Of a stretch of DNA of 64,000 nt, positions 13,801 through 28,945 are shown in pieces. Origin of the DNA: Baylisascaris procyonis (taxonomy: Eukaryota > Nematoda > Chromadorea > Rhabditida > Ascarididae); assembly GCA_037389465.1 (NCBI GenBank), contig JAZARR010000170.1:1434001-1498000 (forward strand), written 5' to 3'. A program made the position numbers and the translations under genes. The stretch's first letter is position 1, and each line of letters begins with the position of its first letter. The notes beneath the pieces are model-generated. The model did no database searches and was not told where the DNA came from. It saw only the letters and a program-made list of their open reading frames with translations.

Positions 13801-16800
13801 GATACGTGACATCAATTTCTGCACATAAACATCAATCGACTGAAGGTCCACTTGTCCTGCAATAAACAAGAAATTCTTCAGTACGGAAATGTTAGAAATG
13901 GCTACCCACTGTGGTAGCGTTGAATATAGGTATGGAATGGTGGACACAGAAGAACTCTAACGGTAAGGTTTTTCCTTTCGCTGAATTAATTTAATGATAA
14001 AAATAAGGCTGAGCTGCTTATTTCTGAGAAACGCCATCCATCTGCAAAGTTTCTTTTGACGTCCTCTGAGGCAATGATGTGCTATAGCCACCAACTCTCT
14101 GCATTTACTACAGTGATCTTTCCATAAGGAACGAATAGCATCCGAACGGTCTCCGGGATGAAAGATACCATCATTATGTTTGGATATTGTCGTGACTTAA
14201 GGCCAGGGGTTTCCGAATCATCGAAGCATGCCGGAGGTTTGTTTACCCTTTACCATGGAAGTGTGATCTAGGTGAAGAAAAGAAAATGTAATACTACTTT
14301 AACTCCCAAGGATAAGCTATTGTTATATGTACTATTGTAAATGTGAAATTACCATCGACGACCACAGAGCGGCTGATCACAGAATGGAAACGACGCAAAG
14401 CATCGTTGAGCGTGTCCCTTTCCCTATCCACCTTTAAGTATTCCTCTTGCAATGTCATCAAACGCTGCTCCGTATTCTCGAGACGGGACTGAAATATTTC
14501 CATCTAGTTTTAATCGGCAATGATTACTCATATACGACGGTATCAAAATTTCTCAAAAAATTTGAAGAAAAGTTCTATGGCTAAACCATGGCCATGAAAA
14601 CACCCTATACTATCGCCTTTTTCCCAGTAGGCAATAAGCCGCCTAAATCATCACATTTCTTTAGCACGATCCATTTCGTTAGTTTATCTCCAAAATTGAG
14701 AACACTCTTAAGAAGCGGTTATTTTCTTGTTACATAATGGCTCTTATACAGCTAGAAAGATAATGATCTCTTTCAACGACTTTCGGTGCTGTATATGATA
14801 TATAACAATAAATTTAAGGGAAAAAAGTTGTCGTTTTCGACCAGCAGCCCTTGCTGGAGAGAAGATGGCGAGAAGATAGGCGGCAAGTTTATGATGTGCA
14901 AAGCAACAAAAAATCCTATGCTAACGAAGTTTATGAAATGTCAACTCAATTAGCTAATTGAGGTCAAATTATGTACCTGCAAATCGCTTATTTCGAATTT
15001 CCTCATTTCTAACTCCTGTAGAGCATTAACTCGGCCATCCTCAGATGTTCGGTGAGCATGAGCGAGCTCATCCAATGCAGCGTGGAATTCATCAGTTTTA
15101 CGCATCATTTGCTCTCGACCAAATTGCAGCTCTTGTTCAAGCTTCTTGATTTCAGCACGAAGTACATTCCTTTCGGTTTCCGAAGCAACAAGCTTAAAAT
15201 TATTAATGACGTCAACTATAATTGAGCGATTCAAGCTTGTAGGCTTTCGACGAAATCATAAGGAAAACTTCATTCATCAAACGATAACCTTATTTTTTGC
15301 GGATATTCCATTGGATAGTTGGCTAAGGATAAAGTTGATGGTCAAGTTTTGTACTAAATTCGATTGCACGAAGATACTTCATCGGTTTAATTTCGATCGA
15401 TTATGAATTGAATTTGTCGCGCATTTAGGCACTTCTAACATATTACATGGTCACTAAGGGTACAAAACAGCTGAGTAGGGACACAAAAAATCAAGGTGTT
15501 TTTTTTCAAATGATATAGTATATTATTACTTGAAACATCCTACTAGTTAATTTACCTTATCGGAAAGTTCGTGAATTTCTTGACGCATACGAGTGATCTT
15601 CGTCTCAAGCGTTTTCACTGTCTCATTCAATTGTTCAACCAGCTTCACCTTCTCGCGATAACTCTTATCGAGTTGATCACGCTGCAAATCGTTCATCTTT
15701 ATAGAAAATTCACTCAAAAAATATATCTAAAATATTGAATTTACTACTGCGCTTTTGTGAGAATTTTCTCGATTTCGGCAATTTTCCTTCTCTTTTAATG
15801 ATAAATAAGAGAGATCTTTATTATTCTTTCATTAGTCATTCAAGTAAGGCATCATTTAATTTCCACCAAATCACTTCGGTTATTTGCATATCGCTTTTCA
15901 CTAGAAATTTCTTCAGTGGAATCTAAATTCCATAAACGGAAACCATTTTTTATAAAAATTCGTAATTTCCTTGTTAGCTAAATGCGACTGTCTAATTTCT
16001 AACTTATGGACGCGCTAATCATTTGCTATTTTTTCATTCACTAGTATTGTCACAACTTATAATTTAATTTATGAACATGTTTTTATTGAAAAAAAACTCT
16101 CTTTCACTATGTTCGGTTAAAAAAAAAGAATGCTTGAATTCAAATATGAGACAGAATTTAAAATTGATGCATACCTCAACACGAAGTTTCTCGATTTCTT
16201 CTGCTTGTTGTTTTGTTGTATCTGTAAGGTAAACGACCTTCTTCTTCAAACGATCAATTTCGCTCTCATCTGATACAATTGTATTCTGAAATTAAATATC
16301 TTTCTGTTGCGGTCATCGGAAAGCTATAATTCCTTCCAGATTTTTCTCCTCGTTGTCAGAAATAAGGCAAAATCATAAAGTTCTGATTAAATCGAACATA
16401 TAAATATGCGTGACTACTCTTCTAAATTCTTCGTTTTCACAAATAATTCTAAAAGAGCCGAAAACATTTTGAAGCTATTAATTTCGCCTTTTACGGCATC
16501 AAGCAAGTGAAAAATCAGCCTAGAGGACTGTTAGAATGAGCGCTTTGGCCAACTTGCTTAGCACATTAACCAACTTAAAAAAAACTCATATATTGTGAAC
16601 GGTGCACAGCATAGTCCTTTTTCGTTAGGCGTTCTGATTACATCAGAAAGCAACCACTTATACATATGCAGAGTATGATGCACGATAATGTGCTTTCCTA
16701 ATGTGAATTTTGAAACGCATAGCAATGTCATGAGAACCTCTCTTCATTGTAAAATTTCAATGAAATGAGCTTGAAAGAAACGCCAAATATCTCAATTCAT

Positions 16801-19800
16801 GTCAATTTTCGTTTATAGAAATACAAGCAAGATTGTTCAAAATTTCCTCTTATTTTTCCAACCATACCAATATTTTTTAACAGTTCAAAGATTTCTTGCA
16901 TTGAGAGATGAGCGAAGGGAAAGTTACCTTCAAAACATCGATTTGTCGATTGAGAGAATCGATTTCGGTTCGAAGCTTATTGTTCTCAAGTTGTTGCGAT
17001 GCATATTGTTGCTCAATAGCGTTAAGACGACTCAAAGCACCTTGAAGATCAGCCTCGAATGTTGCGGCTGCTGCTTTAGCTTCTGCCAATTCCTCCTCTA
17101 GACGGCGGATATGAGAACTCACTGAACGAAATGGGAATTATAATCAACACCTTCATATATATGTAACTATTTTTTGCGGCTAGAAATGATCGTAACTTCC
17201 TTTTGTAAAGAAAGTGAAGGGTACTCCATCCTATGGTGAACAATTCAGCCGTTTAAAGATTACAAGATCTTGTTTAAGATTAAAGACTAAAAATTAAAAA
17301 TATAGGTAAGTTTGATTTAAAATATAATGAGTTAAATTAAGAGGATTGCCATTGGTACTAACATTCTCTCATCCTTGATGCTTGTTCGTTGATTGTCTTA
17401 TTGAGTGAATTAGCACGATCATTAGCAGCTGCTAATTGAGATCGTAATGCTTCATTAGCTCCTTCCAAGTTTTTCACCTCGGTTTGTGCCGCATATGCTT
17501 CCGTCTTCCATCGTTGAATCTCCTTAACGTTTCTTTTTTCATTTATTGACCTACGTCAATGCGAATTATTAAACTTCCCAGAGAATATCTATCGCAATAT
17601 CTTATGACAAAGTTCTGATCCACTGCCAATTGCTAGAAATGCTACCAAGATTTCCCTTTAGAATTCAGTCGAAAGTACATCATTTTGCATTTCTTCTCGA
17701 AGCAGAAGATTATTTAAATATTAGCAGATCCCAAAGATGTGATTTCTCTTCCAAATATGATAAAAAGGCGATTTTCAAGCGATTATCTTCGATTTTTCTT
17801 AAACTAAAGTTTATATTTAGAGAACATAAAGAAATAGATATTTCGCTAGCATAATGAGCGTTAGAAACAGAAAATCCTTTAAAAAATGGTTACAGAATAT
17901 TTACCTTTTCGGCATCAATACGAACGATTTCAAGTTCATCGCGTACTCGTTGTAATTCTTTGTTCAACGCATCGTATTTCTCTTCCCACTCGAGGATTTC
18001 TTTTTCGAGATTCTTCTCCCTATTCTGCGCTTCTTCCAATTTCTTCTCCAAAAGGCTTATCTTATTTCGAAGATCGTCCTCAGCCGCTTTTAGTACCTCG
18101 ATTTCCTGGAAAATTTCTCTTCATCACTTTCTTTTATTTTAAAATTCAATTCTTATTGCGAAAACAATCAGTTGGAGCACTAATATATAATATTTCAAGT
18201 GGAAAATAAGTTCGGATTAAATTATGACTTCAGATCTATTGGATTCTTAGACAAGTTAGAATTCCCATGACTTGGGGATCTACAAAAGACAGTGCAGACC
18301 CAGTACTGTTAGCATTGAAGTATATAGCTTACATGTTGATGTTGATCACGTTCATCTTCGAGTTCGTTTTGATATTTCGTTTCGAGGTTCACCAACTCGG
18401 CTTTCAGTCTATCAATTTCCGCTTGATACTGACGTTTCAGATCTTCGACATCCGCCTTTTGGCGATCGTTTACGCGTTGCTTCTCGGCTAATTCATCTTC
18501 CAAGAGTTGCACGCGTCTTGCAAGCTCATCCTGAATTTTGGCGACATCATTAGTTTGCAACAAATTCTGGCTGCTATTTGTCTACCGGGAAGTAGTATCG
18601 AATTTGTTTAATTAGATCTTCGATTTCGAGGTGAAAAAAAAATTGAATATCGAGATAAATTCAGTTGAAAGAATAACTCTCTCTTCAAATATGCTCCGTT
18701 TATTGCTGCAACAATGATGACTATGAATTGTCAAGTGTATTTCAGAAAACAGTGCTCAACTATGCAATTGGTTGTTATCGATTCAACGTTATGAATTTTT
18801 TTGCAAGTATTTCGAAATCCTCCTCTTTAAAACTGGGATTATGGTTAACGCGTGCTGTGAAAGAGCTTGCAACTTGCAGACATGTAGTCCCGTGGTAATC
18901 TTCACGGTACTTTGCAATTCAGTGGTATTTACATGGTTCTTAGAATATTGCAAATCTTTACAATTGCCCGATGGTATAAAGCTTGCAACTTAGATCATTC
19001 ATCTAAATATTTTATGAATCTCTCTAAGCAAAAGAATGGTGCAATATTTCCTAAAAGTTTTGGGCCTTTGGTGTAATAGGAAGTGCTACGATCACATAAC
19101 TATATCTGAAGAGCATATTCTTTGTTAGATATAGCACAATTTCTTATTCACGTATAACACAAGTTCTTCGTAATGTATAACACAATTTCTTTGTTAGATA
19201 GTTATTGTGACCCATCATTTACGATAAAATACCGCTTACTCTCTCATTCTCGAGTCTTTCCAAATCCAATCGATGCTTATCGCCAAGTTCTTTCACTCTA
19301 ATTTCAGTTATATGAGTCGATTCATATATGTCACTCTTATCTGCAATTTAAGAATTCACAGTATTTAGCAACCAGAGAATTTTTCATCAAAAATCTTTAC
19401 AATTCATCGTATATTTATTTGTGTATCACCACTATCATATAATTAGATCCATAAATATTGGTATTGGAAAATATTAACAATTTTTTTTTGAAAGTTTGGA
19501 TTTGTGTCAAAAAAATTCAGTCAAAACTTGGAATGCAGTGATTGAATTTCTGGAAGAACGCTGGTCTCAAATGCAAAAGCATTCTTTATGATCCCTTTTC
19601 CAAACTTGATATACCCTCCTTCTATCTATTGCAAAAGCAGCGAATATAGAAAGAGATAAGAAGAAAAACGATTCAAATTACAGACAACGAGTAAATTTGT
19701 GACCTTCATAAGTATGACTCTTATAAGCCGTAAAAATTAAACTGAAATAAGTGCAAATACTTTCAGACTAACCTCCACCTCTTCCGCGGAGTGCGTTTTC

Positions 19801-22800
19801 AAGCCTTTCCTTATTTTCCTGATCGAGCGCAGCAAGTCTTTCTGAAACATTTTCATCACATTTTCAAAATTCTTCCAAATTTCCCACTTACTTTCTCTTC
19901 TAATTCGTTTTGAATTCATATATTCTATGTAGGCTTCTTTCGCTAGCTGAATTTGGTGATATCAACACATAGCAATCCGAATAGACTCCATTGCCTAATT
20001 CCAAAAACCTAGCTGAAACCGCAAAGACAGCATACACCATTCCATGTTCATCCTGCTCTAAAGCATCTTCTCGGCTATCAAATTCTTTTCCAACATAATA
20101 CAATCCGCTATATCCACAATCATTCTCTTCGGATACTCGTATAGTCAACTTAGCCTATAGATGCCTAACTAAGGGCTGTGCTGAAGTCCATGAACACCTA
20201 ACTGATGCCTTACTCGCATTGAACTTACTTCTTAATTCGTCGATTTCTGCTTTTGCTTCTTGCAATTCCCTTTCGAGTTGATGCACTTTGTTCACTTCAT
20301 CTTTGTACGCTTGTCTCGCCTTCTCTTCACTCTCACGGAGTGTTCTATTTTCATTCTCAATTTTCTCCATTTCTTTTTCAAGTTTACGCACTCTTTCCTT
20401 CAGTGCATCCACTTCCATGTCACTCTTCTGCTTCAAGCTGCAACATATTCATATATAGCATTACTGCTCTTCCCTTCCTGAATTGAGGATAACAGATTTT
20501 TAGTTTTTGTGAAAGCTTCAAGAAATGAGCCTTCCGTTCGGAAATGTTACCCGTCCAATAACGAAGGCTTTCCATTTCTGCAGAATTTGAGAAATTCGGC
20601 CTTCGGTTTAAAGAAATACTAGCGTTTTACATGGGGAAACCTATGTGATTTTCGAATTTCATTTCGAAGAATTTTAGACGCTCTTCAGTATTAAGATATA
20701 CTTCTAGAATTAAATATTTACAAAAAATGATTAATAAATGAGCGTTCGCTAACCTCATAATTTCGTTCTTCTCTTTCTGTAACTTGCTATTGAGTTCGGA
20801 TAACTTGGTGATCTCATTTTGCGCTGAGGTGAGTGAATTCTCAAGAGTTGCAATCCTTGCCATTGTGGTTTTAAGTTGTGTATCCAATTCATCGTTATGA
20901 CGACGTAGCATCATCACTTGACTTTCATATTCGGTGATTTGTGCCTTTAGTTTCTCAATCTCTCCGAGATGTACTAAAACAATTGCATCTATTATTAACA
21001 AAGTTCAAAATTCCTTTAGAATTTTTTTTTTTTGCTAATTATTTTCTTCTAATTTATTCGTTTTCTTAAAAAATGAACAAATATAAGTGCTTGTTTATAC
21101 GTTCTCAAATTTTGCTTTATTTGAAAAAAAAGGACCCTATCTTGTGATATTCCTATATATTACGGTATAGATTACGGTATATACATTTCACCTACATTCG
21201 ATACATACAAGAAGAGTATACATTTCGATACATATATGGAGTGTACATATTTCGATTAGAGTAGCAGAGAATTTTGATGCGAAATCTGCATCTTAGCAAA
21301 TTTGCATAATTTGGCAACAAAAGTTATGGAAATAGGAAATCCCTCTATTTGCTATATGAATACTGTAATAAGGCGATACAAATATCAGCGTCATGTCGTT
21401 TTCGTGACGAAAACTTTTACCCTTCCCGACCATTTTCAACTTTGATTCAAACAGGACTAAACCTATCCACATATTTAGATCGAAAATTCTTTTGAAAATG
21501 AAATTTGGCTGCCCAACAGAAAAATTCATGCAACGTATAGCATTAGAAATAATGACAATCGAAAGCAATTGCTAGTGAATTCCATATAAGGAGCATCACT
21601 TTATTCACGGGTAAAATTAATAGAAGGTAGGGAACAAGGCGTTGAAAATGACACTTACGAAGACTAGCTTTCTCGATATCTTCTCTCTTCTTGATTTCGA
21701 TTTCCAATTTATGCATAACGTCGGTCAATTGTCGTGCAAGATCATCTCTTTGCTTACTGAATATAAAAATTTCTTTATAAATTTTTTATACTTAAAAGGA
21801 GGATATCTTTCAAAAAGTGGAACAGCATTACTAGTCAAATATGCATTTTGAATTCATTTAGTAATGACGGTTTTTATTTGGTGTGATAATTGTGAAAGTT
21901 CTGTCAAATTTATGATTTTTTAAAAATATTCTGCAACATTTTCTTGGTCCTTCTTGATGAGAAACTTCCCGAACTCTAGTTATCCCGGATTCTATAGAAA
22001 TAACCTTTCTGAGCTTTGCCAATTGAAGTTATTTAGTTGTTCCATAAAGGTGATGAATTTCTAGAAGAAATGAAAGGATGATATCGAAATATCTGACCTA
22101 ATCTCATCGCGTTGTTGTTTAATCTCTTTGACGGTCATTTCGATCGAAACTGTACTCTTTGATGTCGAATCGAAATTTGCTTGTAGATGATCAAATTCGC
22201 TTGTAAGCGCATCGAAACGAGCACGTTGATTTTCGAGATCTTTCAAGAGGTCATGTCTTAGCTCATCGAGATTCCTCAACGCTTGATCTAAATAAGGACT
22301 TTTGATGTCATTGGTAGGGCTGAATTGAAGCAACTTATTGATTTCGATCAAACAATTCTTAATATGCTTATAAAATTTGCATATTTGTGATGCAGCAACG
22401 TTTTACAAAAGGAGTGGATAACAGGCCCAGAAATGAATAAAATTTGAAATTCTCTACCTCCAAACAGCGAAAAAAAAAGAAATGAAAATGATAGGATCCA
22501 TCTATTCTTATCGGCTTGCTAGGAACAGAAGGAGGAAAATACTTCCCATGACCATTGATCTTTAGTGCTCTGGTATTTGACTATGAAATAAATTTCCTTT
22601 TTGCAGATTCAGTCGCTAACAAACTAAAAGAAATCATAGTCTTAGAATCAAGAAGACGGGTCATAGAATAGTCATTTTCCATTATCAAATTTTTCATCTT
22701 CTATATTAATCAATGATAGTGTACCTTTCTCGTCAATTTTTCGTAAAGTACTCGTATATTCGATTTCGAGATTTCTATATTTATCTTTAACGCCATTCAA

Positions 22801-24876
22801 ATCGCCTTTGAGACGTTTATTGTCATCGACGAGAATATCGATACGTCGTGTTAATTCCATTATGCTGAAAAATTATTGCTCGTAAAGGTTAGCGTGCATA
22901 AATGTCATATATTGAAATTGAACCGATATTAATATTTACTTTTAATTCAGTTGATATGGAACTTCTGATCTAGTAAGTTAATAATAAAATAAACCTAGTG
23001 GATTGAAGATGTTGAAGGGAAAAGAGCATAAAGTTGGAATGAGTTCCAACTTTACAACTTTTTATGAAAAAGAAAAACTTTCTAGCCATATCTTTTTTGA
23101 AACAATTAGTGGTGCTGTCATATAATTTTCATTATCATAATAAAAATCACCAATATTTCCCTTCATAATTCATCATTTTCCATATTGCCTACCTCAGTAC
23201 TCAAAAAGCTCCTCCATATAGCTAACACCATAATAATTTTAGCATACCGTGTTTTATATTCTTCTTCAATATGATGCTTTTGTATTTCTGCATCATCAAG
23301 CGCTTTCCTCAAGCCATCAACGTCCGTTTGATCGATTATCCTATAAGAAGAAATTTGCATAAATTCTTTTAGATAAAATTCTCATTCAAATAGCAATTCT
23401 ATTTTCACTATGACTTCTGTAATATTCGAATAGGAAACATTGAGTGAAAATTATGAGAAAATGAGAAAATTATACAAATTGCTTATCATTAGTGATAAGG
23501 ATGGTGATAAGAATTGATACGTTTCTGCTAGACTTTTCATCAGATCACTAAATGCGTAAATATCCTCAAATAGTTGAAGAAAATCGTTTTGATTTCTCCT
23601 GCTTTAGCAAAGTTCATAAAAGAATACTTTTGCAGGTCCAAAACAATGATTTAGGGCCATGGTACAAAGTTTGACTAATTTTTCATATTTTTCGAGTCCA
23701 TAGAAAGCGCTAGATCTGGCAATATCCTTTACTATCGTGGGATCTTTTTTTATTGGGATTAATATTTGTTGTGCTGGAAATGCTTCATTGTTCTGATTAT
23801 TTGGCGAACTTAAGGAAGTATTTCAACAAAATTTCGAAAGTATTGAAATATTCGAAGAACAATAATATATTCTATGTGGATAATTTTCAGAAACCTTTTT
23901 CTTCATTTGCATTTGTTAGATTCGTTTCTCTGATAGAAAACCGTTGCAAAGAAGAAGGAGAATATAAAAATAAAGCCATTATGGTAGGCTATGAATATGG
24001 AAATTATTACTTACACTCGCAATCTGCGGATTTCTTCCTCGAGCTTTTTGCGCGAATTTTCCGCCACATTTTTCTCGACTTCCGATGCGCGCAGACGCTC
24101 CTCCAAACGTCTAACTTCACGTGTGGCATCCTCCACTGATTTTGCCCTTGAATCGATCCAATTAGTTATAGGTATTCAATTAGTTATACGGTTATACGGT
24201 ATCTAAATGTTGTCTAATTATCTCACTTATTAGTTCTCTAGCGAGAAACCAACACAAATACAAAAAATAGGTGAACAAAAAGTAACTACTATACTGTAAG
24301 CTGACATAAACAAACGATGGCGGCAGGCCAATAATTGAAAAATGTAACGAATAATCATCATGGTGCTAAGGTAACGTAATTTTGCAGAAAGGCTTCTTTC
24401 CGGTGGCTATAGTAATGTAAATTTCTACGAGGATTTTTTCTACATTTGCTTACTTCTATTTGGTTTTTCTTTTAAAAAAAGCTATTTCTTTTCCTTGGAA
24501 AACTGAAGAAGGAAATCATCATGCACGGTAGGCTGTCGCAATTTTTCAAATTTCGCAACTCCATTAAAAAAACGAAACGATTGCACCAATAATCAAGCAG
24601 CAATTTAATTATATTCTTTACTGACCTTTGAAATAAAGTCACTGAATTTAAAAAAAAAGCTAACTAACAACTTGTTCGTTCGGTTGAAAAATTTTCTCAA
24701 CTGAAAATTATTTTCAGACCAAATCCATCTGCGACAAAATTGTCTAATGTTTCCTATGATAACTTTAAATGCCACTAATAAGTCCTCCAAAGAAATGTTT
24801 GCATGAACGGAAAAAAAAGACGAATTGTTCTCAATAAATTTCGCTAGGATAACCATTCATTACTTAAAAGTATAAA

Positions 24877-24915
<39 letters not shown>

Positions 24916-27900
24916 TAGAGAAGGTATTAGAATAATTTAATGATCGCAAAAAATTTACATATAAAGTAGAAGCAAAAAAAGAATTAATGAATTTTATTGT
25001 TGTGAATATAAAATCGAATAAAAAAAAAGAGGAAATAAATGCTAACTGAATGTTAATGTCTCTCTTTGCGTCAGCTAGCTGCTTTTCCAATCGTCTGCGT
25101 GTCTCTTCTGCGCTTTCAAAGCGAGTTACCATTTCGCTGATCTAAATTTATATCATCTATCATTGCACATATATAACACATTTAACTAGTGTTTCATTAA
25201 ATTATTTTAACACAAAAAATCACGTATCTAATAAGTAATTGTGTTAGATATAGCACAATTTACTCGAAAAATACCATTTAAAATTTGTTCACTTCGATCA
25301 TTCGTATACTTGGGAGAAGCGATGAGATTTATTAATTACATATATTTTATGAGGGGATTCACATTTATAACGAATGCAAAACACTAACAACAAGAAAATC
25401 TCTTATGGGACAGAGCGAAGGAAATTATACGAAACAGAAACAAATAATTCCACATTTTGAATATTCTATAAAATATGCATTTTTCGACTATAGCTTTTAT
25501 TAAATGAAAGGCAAAATAACTCTGACAATCCATCCCGTTTTTTGATTAATATAAGTGTCATTTCGTATTTTAAAATATCTTCAACTCGTTTTCTCATTCA
25601 GTATATCAATTTTAAAAGTTTATGAAATATTATCTTAGGGTGGAGATCTTATCAAATATGTTCGATAAGATTTATCTTTAGTGAATCGTTATTTGAGAAA
25701 ATTAAAGAGATAGGCGTATACAAATAAATATGTGCTAATAGGGCATCGTCACAATGCATTTTATAAGAGCGAATTTCGCAAACATTAGTGAAAAAAATGT
25801 AGAGCGACAATGCATACAAAGCGAATATTTGCATCCAGCATAAGGTGTTGCTATTTTGTGCAGGTGCTAAATTTTATCAGCAATAATAGATCTTGAATAC
25901 GATATAATGACAATTCGAAAAAATTGCGAAAATATTACGCTTGAATTTATTAGAAAAAGCGAATTTTGCAAAATTTTTCGTCAAAAAAACGAAAGTCGTT
26001 AATTTGCCTAATGCAATCTTTCTATTTTCTTCTATTATGTAGGTTTCAATTATGATATGCAATTATTGCTAATTTCATCCACTAAAAAATGAGATGATTC
26101 TATAATAGAACTATGCACGGAGAATTCATCCTGAAAGAGAATGCTGTAGCAAACGATTCAACAACAATGTGAGCAAATATGCTATTGTGATGATGTAAGT
26201 GCTAACTGTATGAAACATTTGCTCACCTGCAATTCAGCGTTCTTCAGCTTACGCTGTAGCTGTTGCAGTTCATTATCGCGGGTTCGTATCGCATGTCGAA
26301 CACTGCGCAATACTTCCGATGGTATCACATGACCTGCTGTAATTACCAAGGAATTTATGATCCATATTGACTCCGGAGCTGGAGCTTTAAATTAAAATAT
26401 GTTTCCCTCAAGGTTATTAGCTCAACACAATAAAAACTGAATGTTCAGAAAGTTTATGCAATTAGCCATCAGTAACGACAATTAAAACAAAGAAAAATTG
26501 CCCATAATAAAGGAGGTAAACACTGCGAATATTCACCTATCGTTTTTATCAAACGTCTTCTTCATTTCCAATTTTTCAACACCTTATCTTCTTCCTTATC
26601 TCCAATGAATAACATATGGCCAATTATGATCAAATTTTCTATGATTAAGTTACCTCGGATTATGGCATATTATGGCCAATTCTTAATTTAATTTGCTTAA
26701 GTTACCTGAGGAAGTTATGAGAAACTAACACGGTGAAAGAGATCTCGTTCGTTTGATTGTTTCAGTACGCACCGATTCTTTTGCAAGCGTGTGCAACTTA
26801 TGTAGAACTTCCTGTAATTGCAATTGAATTTTGTATTGATATTTGTCATTTGAATTGATTTCCTTTTGTCAAAAAATGACAAAATGATATTTAATTTTCA
26901 AGATGTCAGGAAATTTCTAAAGTCCGGTATACTATATGCCTCTCAATTGAATCGCTCGCAAATAACGTCGTCGTTGACTGGAAGCCAACCTAACCCATCT
27001 ATTGCTGCATTTTTGCAAGTGCATTCTCCATCTAAGACTATGTAATTCTAATGCTTCCATCCATCGCTTTTTCTAAAATTAAGGAAGATAGCGCAATTCA
27101 TCCTTGTCTCTCTCCTTTTTTCCTCTTCCACCCCTCCTTCCCCCCGCTTGGACATATCCTTTATTTGCCGCAAGAATTTACTAAGGCGTTTATTTGTTTG
27201 TTTTGTATAGTCCCAGGTGTTTTTGTTTTGCTAACTTATGTCAATGTAATTTGAATTATATACCTGACTTTCGGCGAGACGCTGCCTTGTTCTCTTAAGC
27301 TCAGCCTCAAGTGCAGCCAATTTGCCACCATTACCATCTCCACGCGACTCAAGTTCAACGATCCTTTCGATAGCTTCTTCATATCTATTATTGAACAAAT
27401 TCTTATTGCAGCTCATAGCTTTGGTTATTATTGCTCATACACACATTGCATCGGCTTACAAGAAAAGTAGAATGACGAAGGAAGATATTTTCAGGAAAGA
27501 TAAATGAGGCTGGAACTGGAATTAATTCACATTAACTGAAAATAGATGAACTAAAACCTCATCAATTCTGCAGCTTATCTTTCTTTAAGCTTTTCAGCTT
27601 GTTTGTGATTGGAAGATCGTGGAATTTCACCATAATCTAACATTCTCTAACTACAAAGAATGTGGAAGAGAGAATAGAATTTTCGGGCAAGATCATTTAC
27701 ACTATCGTAAATAATATTTTTCAAATGGAAGGTATACGTGAAATTAAAACTGCCACTCCAAAGGTCGAAAATGTTAGAGAAGGATTATTCAGTATATATG
27801 TCTTAAGATACATCAGCCACTAAAAGAGGATATTAAATAGAAAGAAGCTTGGATGGAAGATTCTCGAAGCCAATATAAGGTGTTCACTTCTTCATGAGTG

Positions 27901-28891
27901 CGTTATAATCTTCAATCGATGCGCCTGCAGGGATGGTTTGTTGCTCACGGAATCTCTTCAACGCCTCCATCAACACAGTGTCCTGGTTTATCACCGTTCC
28001 GCCCTCGGTCGTTGAATCCTTAGAATAGCACTTTAATATGAGTGCAAAATTAGCTTAAAATATATCTTAAGTGTATTTCCGTTCCCAGCCCCTTCGCCGT
28101 CCTCTCGTATTCCACCAACGGCGTAAGGAGACCTTACTCGCAAATGCAGTGGACCTGTCCAGCGGTTCTACAGGACTCTATGCATCCCAGCGACGTTCCA
28201 GCTAATCATTCTGTCATCACATTCATGTGAGCGGTCGGTTTAGTAATATCTTCATGCAACTGTATGTATGCGCTGTACCCGCAGTATTTACTTATTCAGA
28301 TGCGAACTTATTATTCATAAATAAAACTCTCATTTCATTTCCCAATATTCGCCTATTGCACAAATTTTTTCAACTTTTCAGTCGGAAGCGCTTTCATGAA
28401 GGCATTAAAGGACAAGTCATTTAAGTAACTATAACAGGAACCATTGTAAAATCTTTATAGAATGACAAGCATACCTCAAACACCGAGAGGTTAAGCTGTC
28501 GAGCCACACCGCCAACATTGCGCATCACCTTGACGAACTCATTACGCTGATTCTCTAGGTCACGCTCGGTTTGATCTTTGAATTCAGCACATTGCCTACG
28601 TACCTGTTGAAGTTCAGCCCATAAGTCCATCATCTTCTTCTGCTCTTCGCTCAAATATTGCGCCAGATTCTTCAAAAAAAAATTTATCATAGCATGCCAA
28701 TGCAAAATTCATAATTTCCTTTAAAATTTTAGTGTATTTTTTAGATGATATGCATACAGATTGCGAAACATTCTGCTATTGCATCTAATCGATTTGACCA
28801 ACACTCATAGATTGATGGAACATTATGAAAACTTGCAGTATTAATGTTATTATCTATATACCTGTAGTAATGTTATTATATGTAGTATATA

Positions 28892-28945
<54 letters not shown>

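Noticed and set aside
24605..25132. Minus-strand frames of 83 and 90 codons around the AT microsatellite
   Set aside because: They are intron read-through next to rootletin exon 11; exon borders set by phase exclude them.
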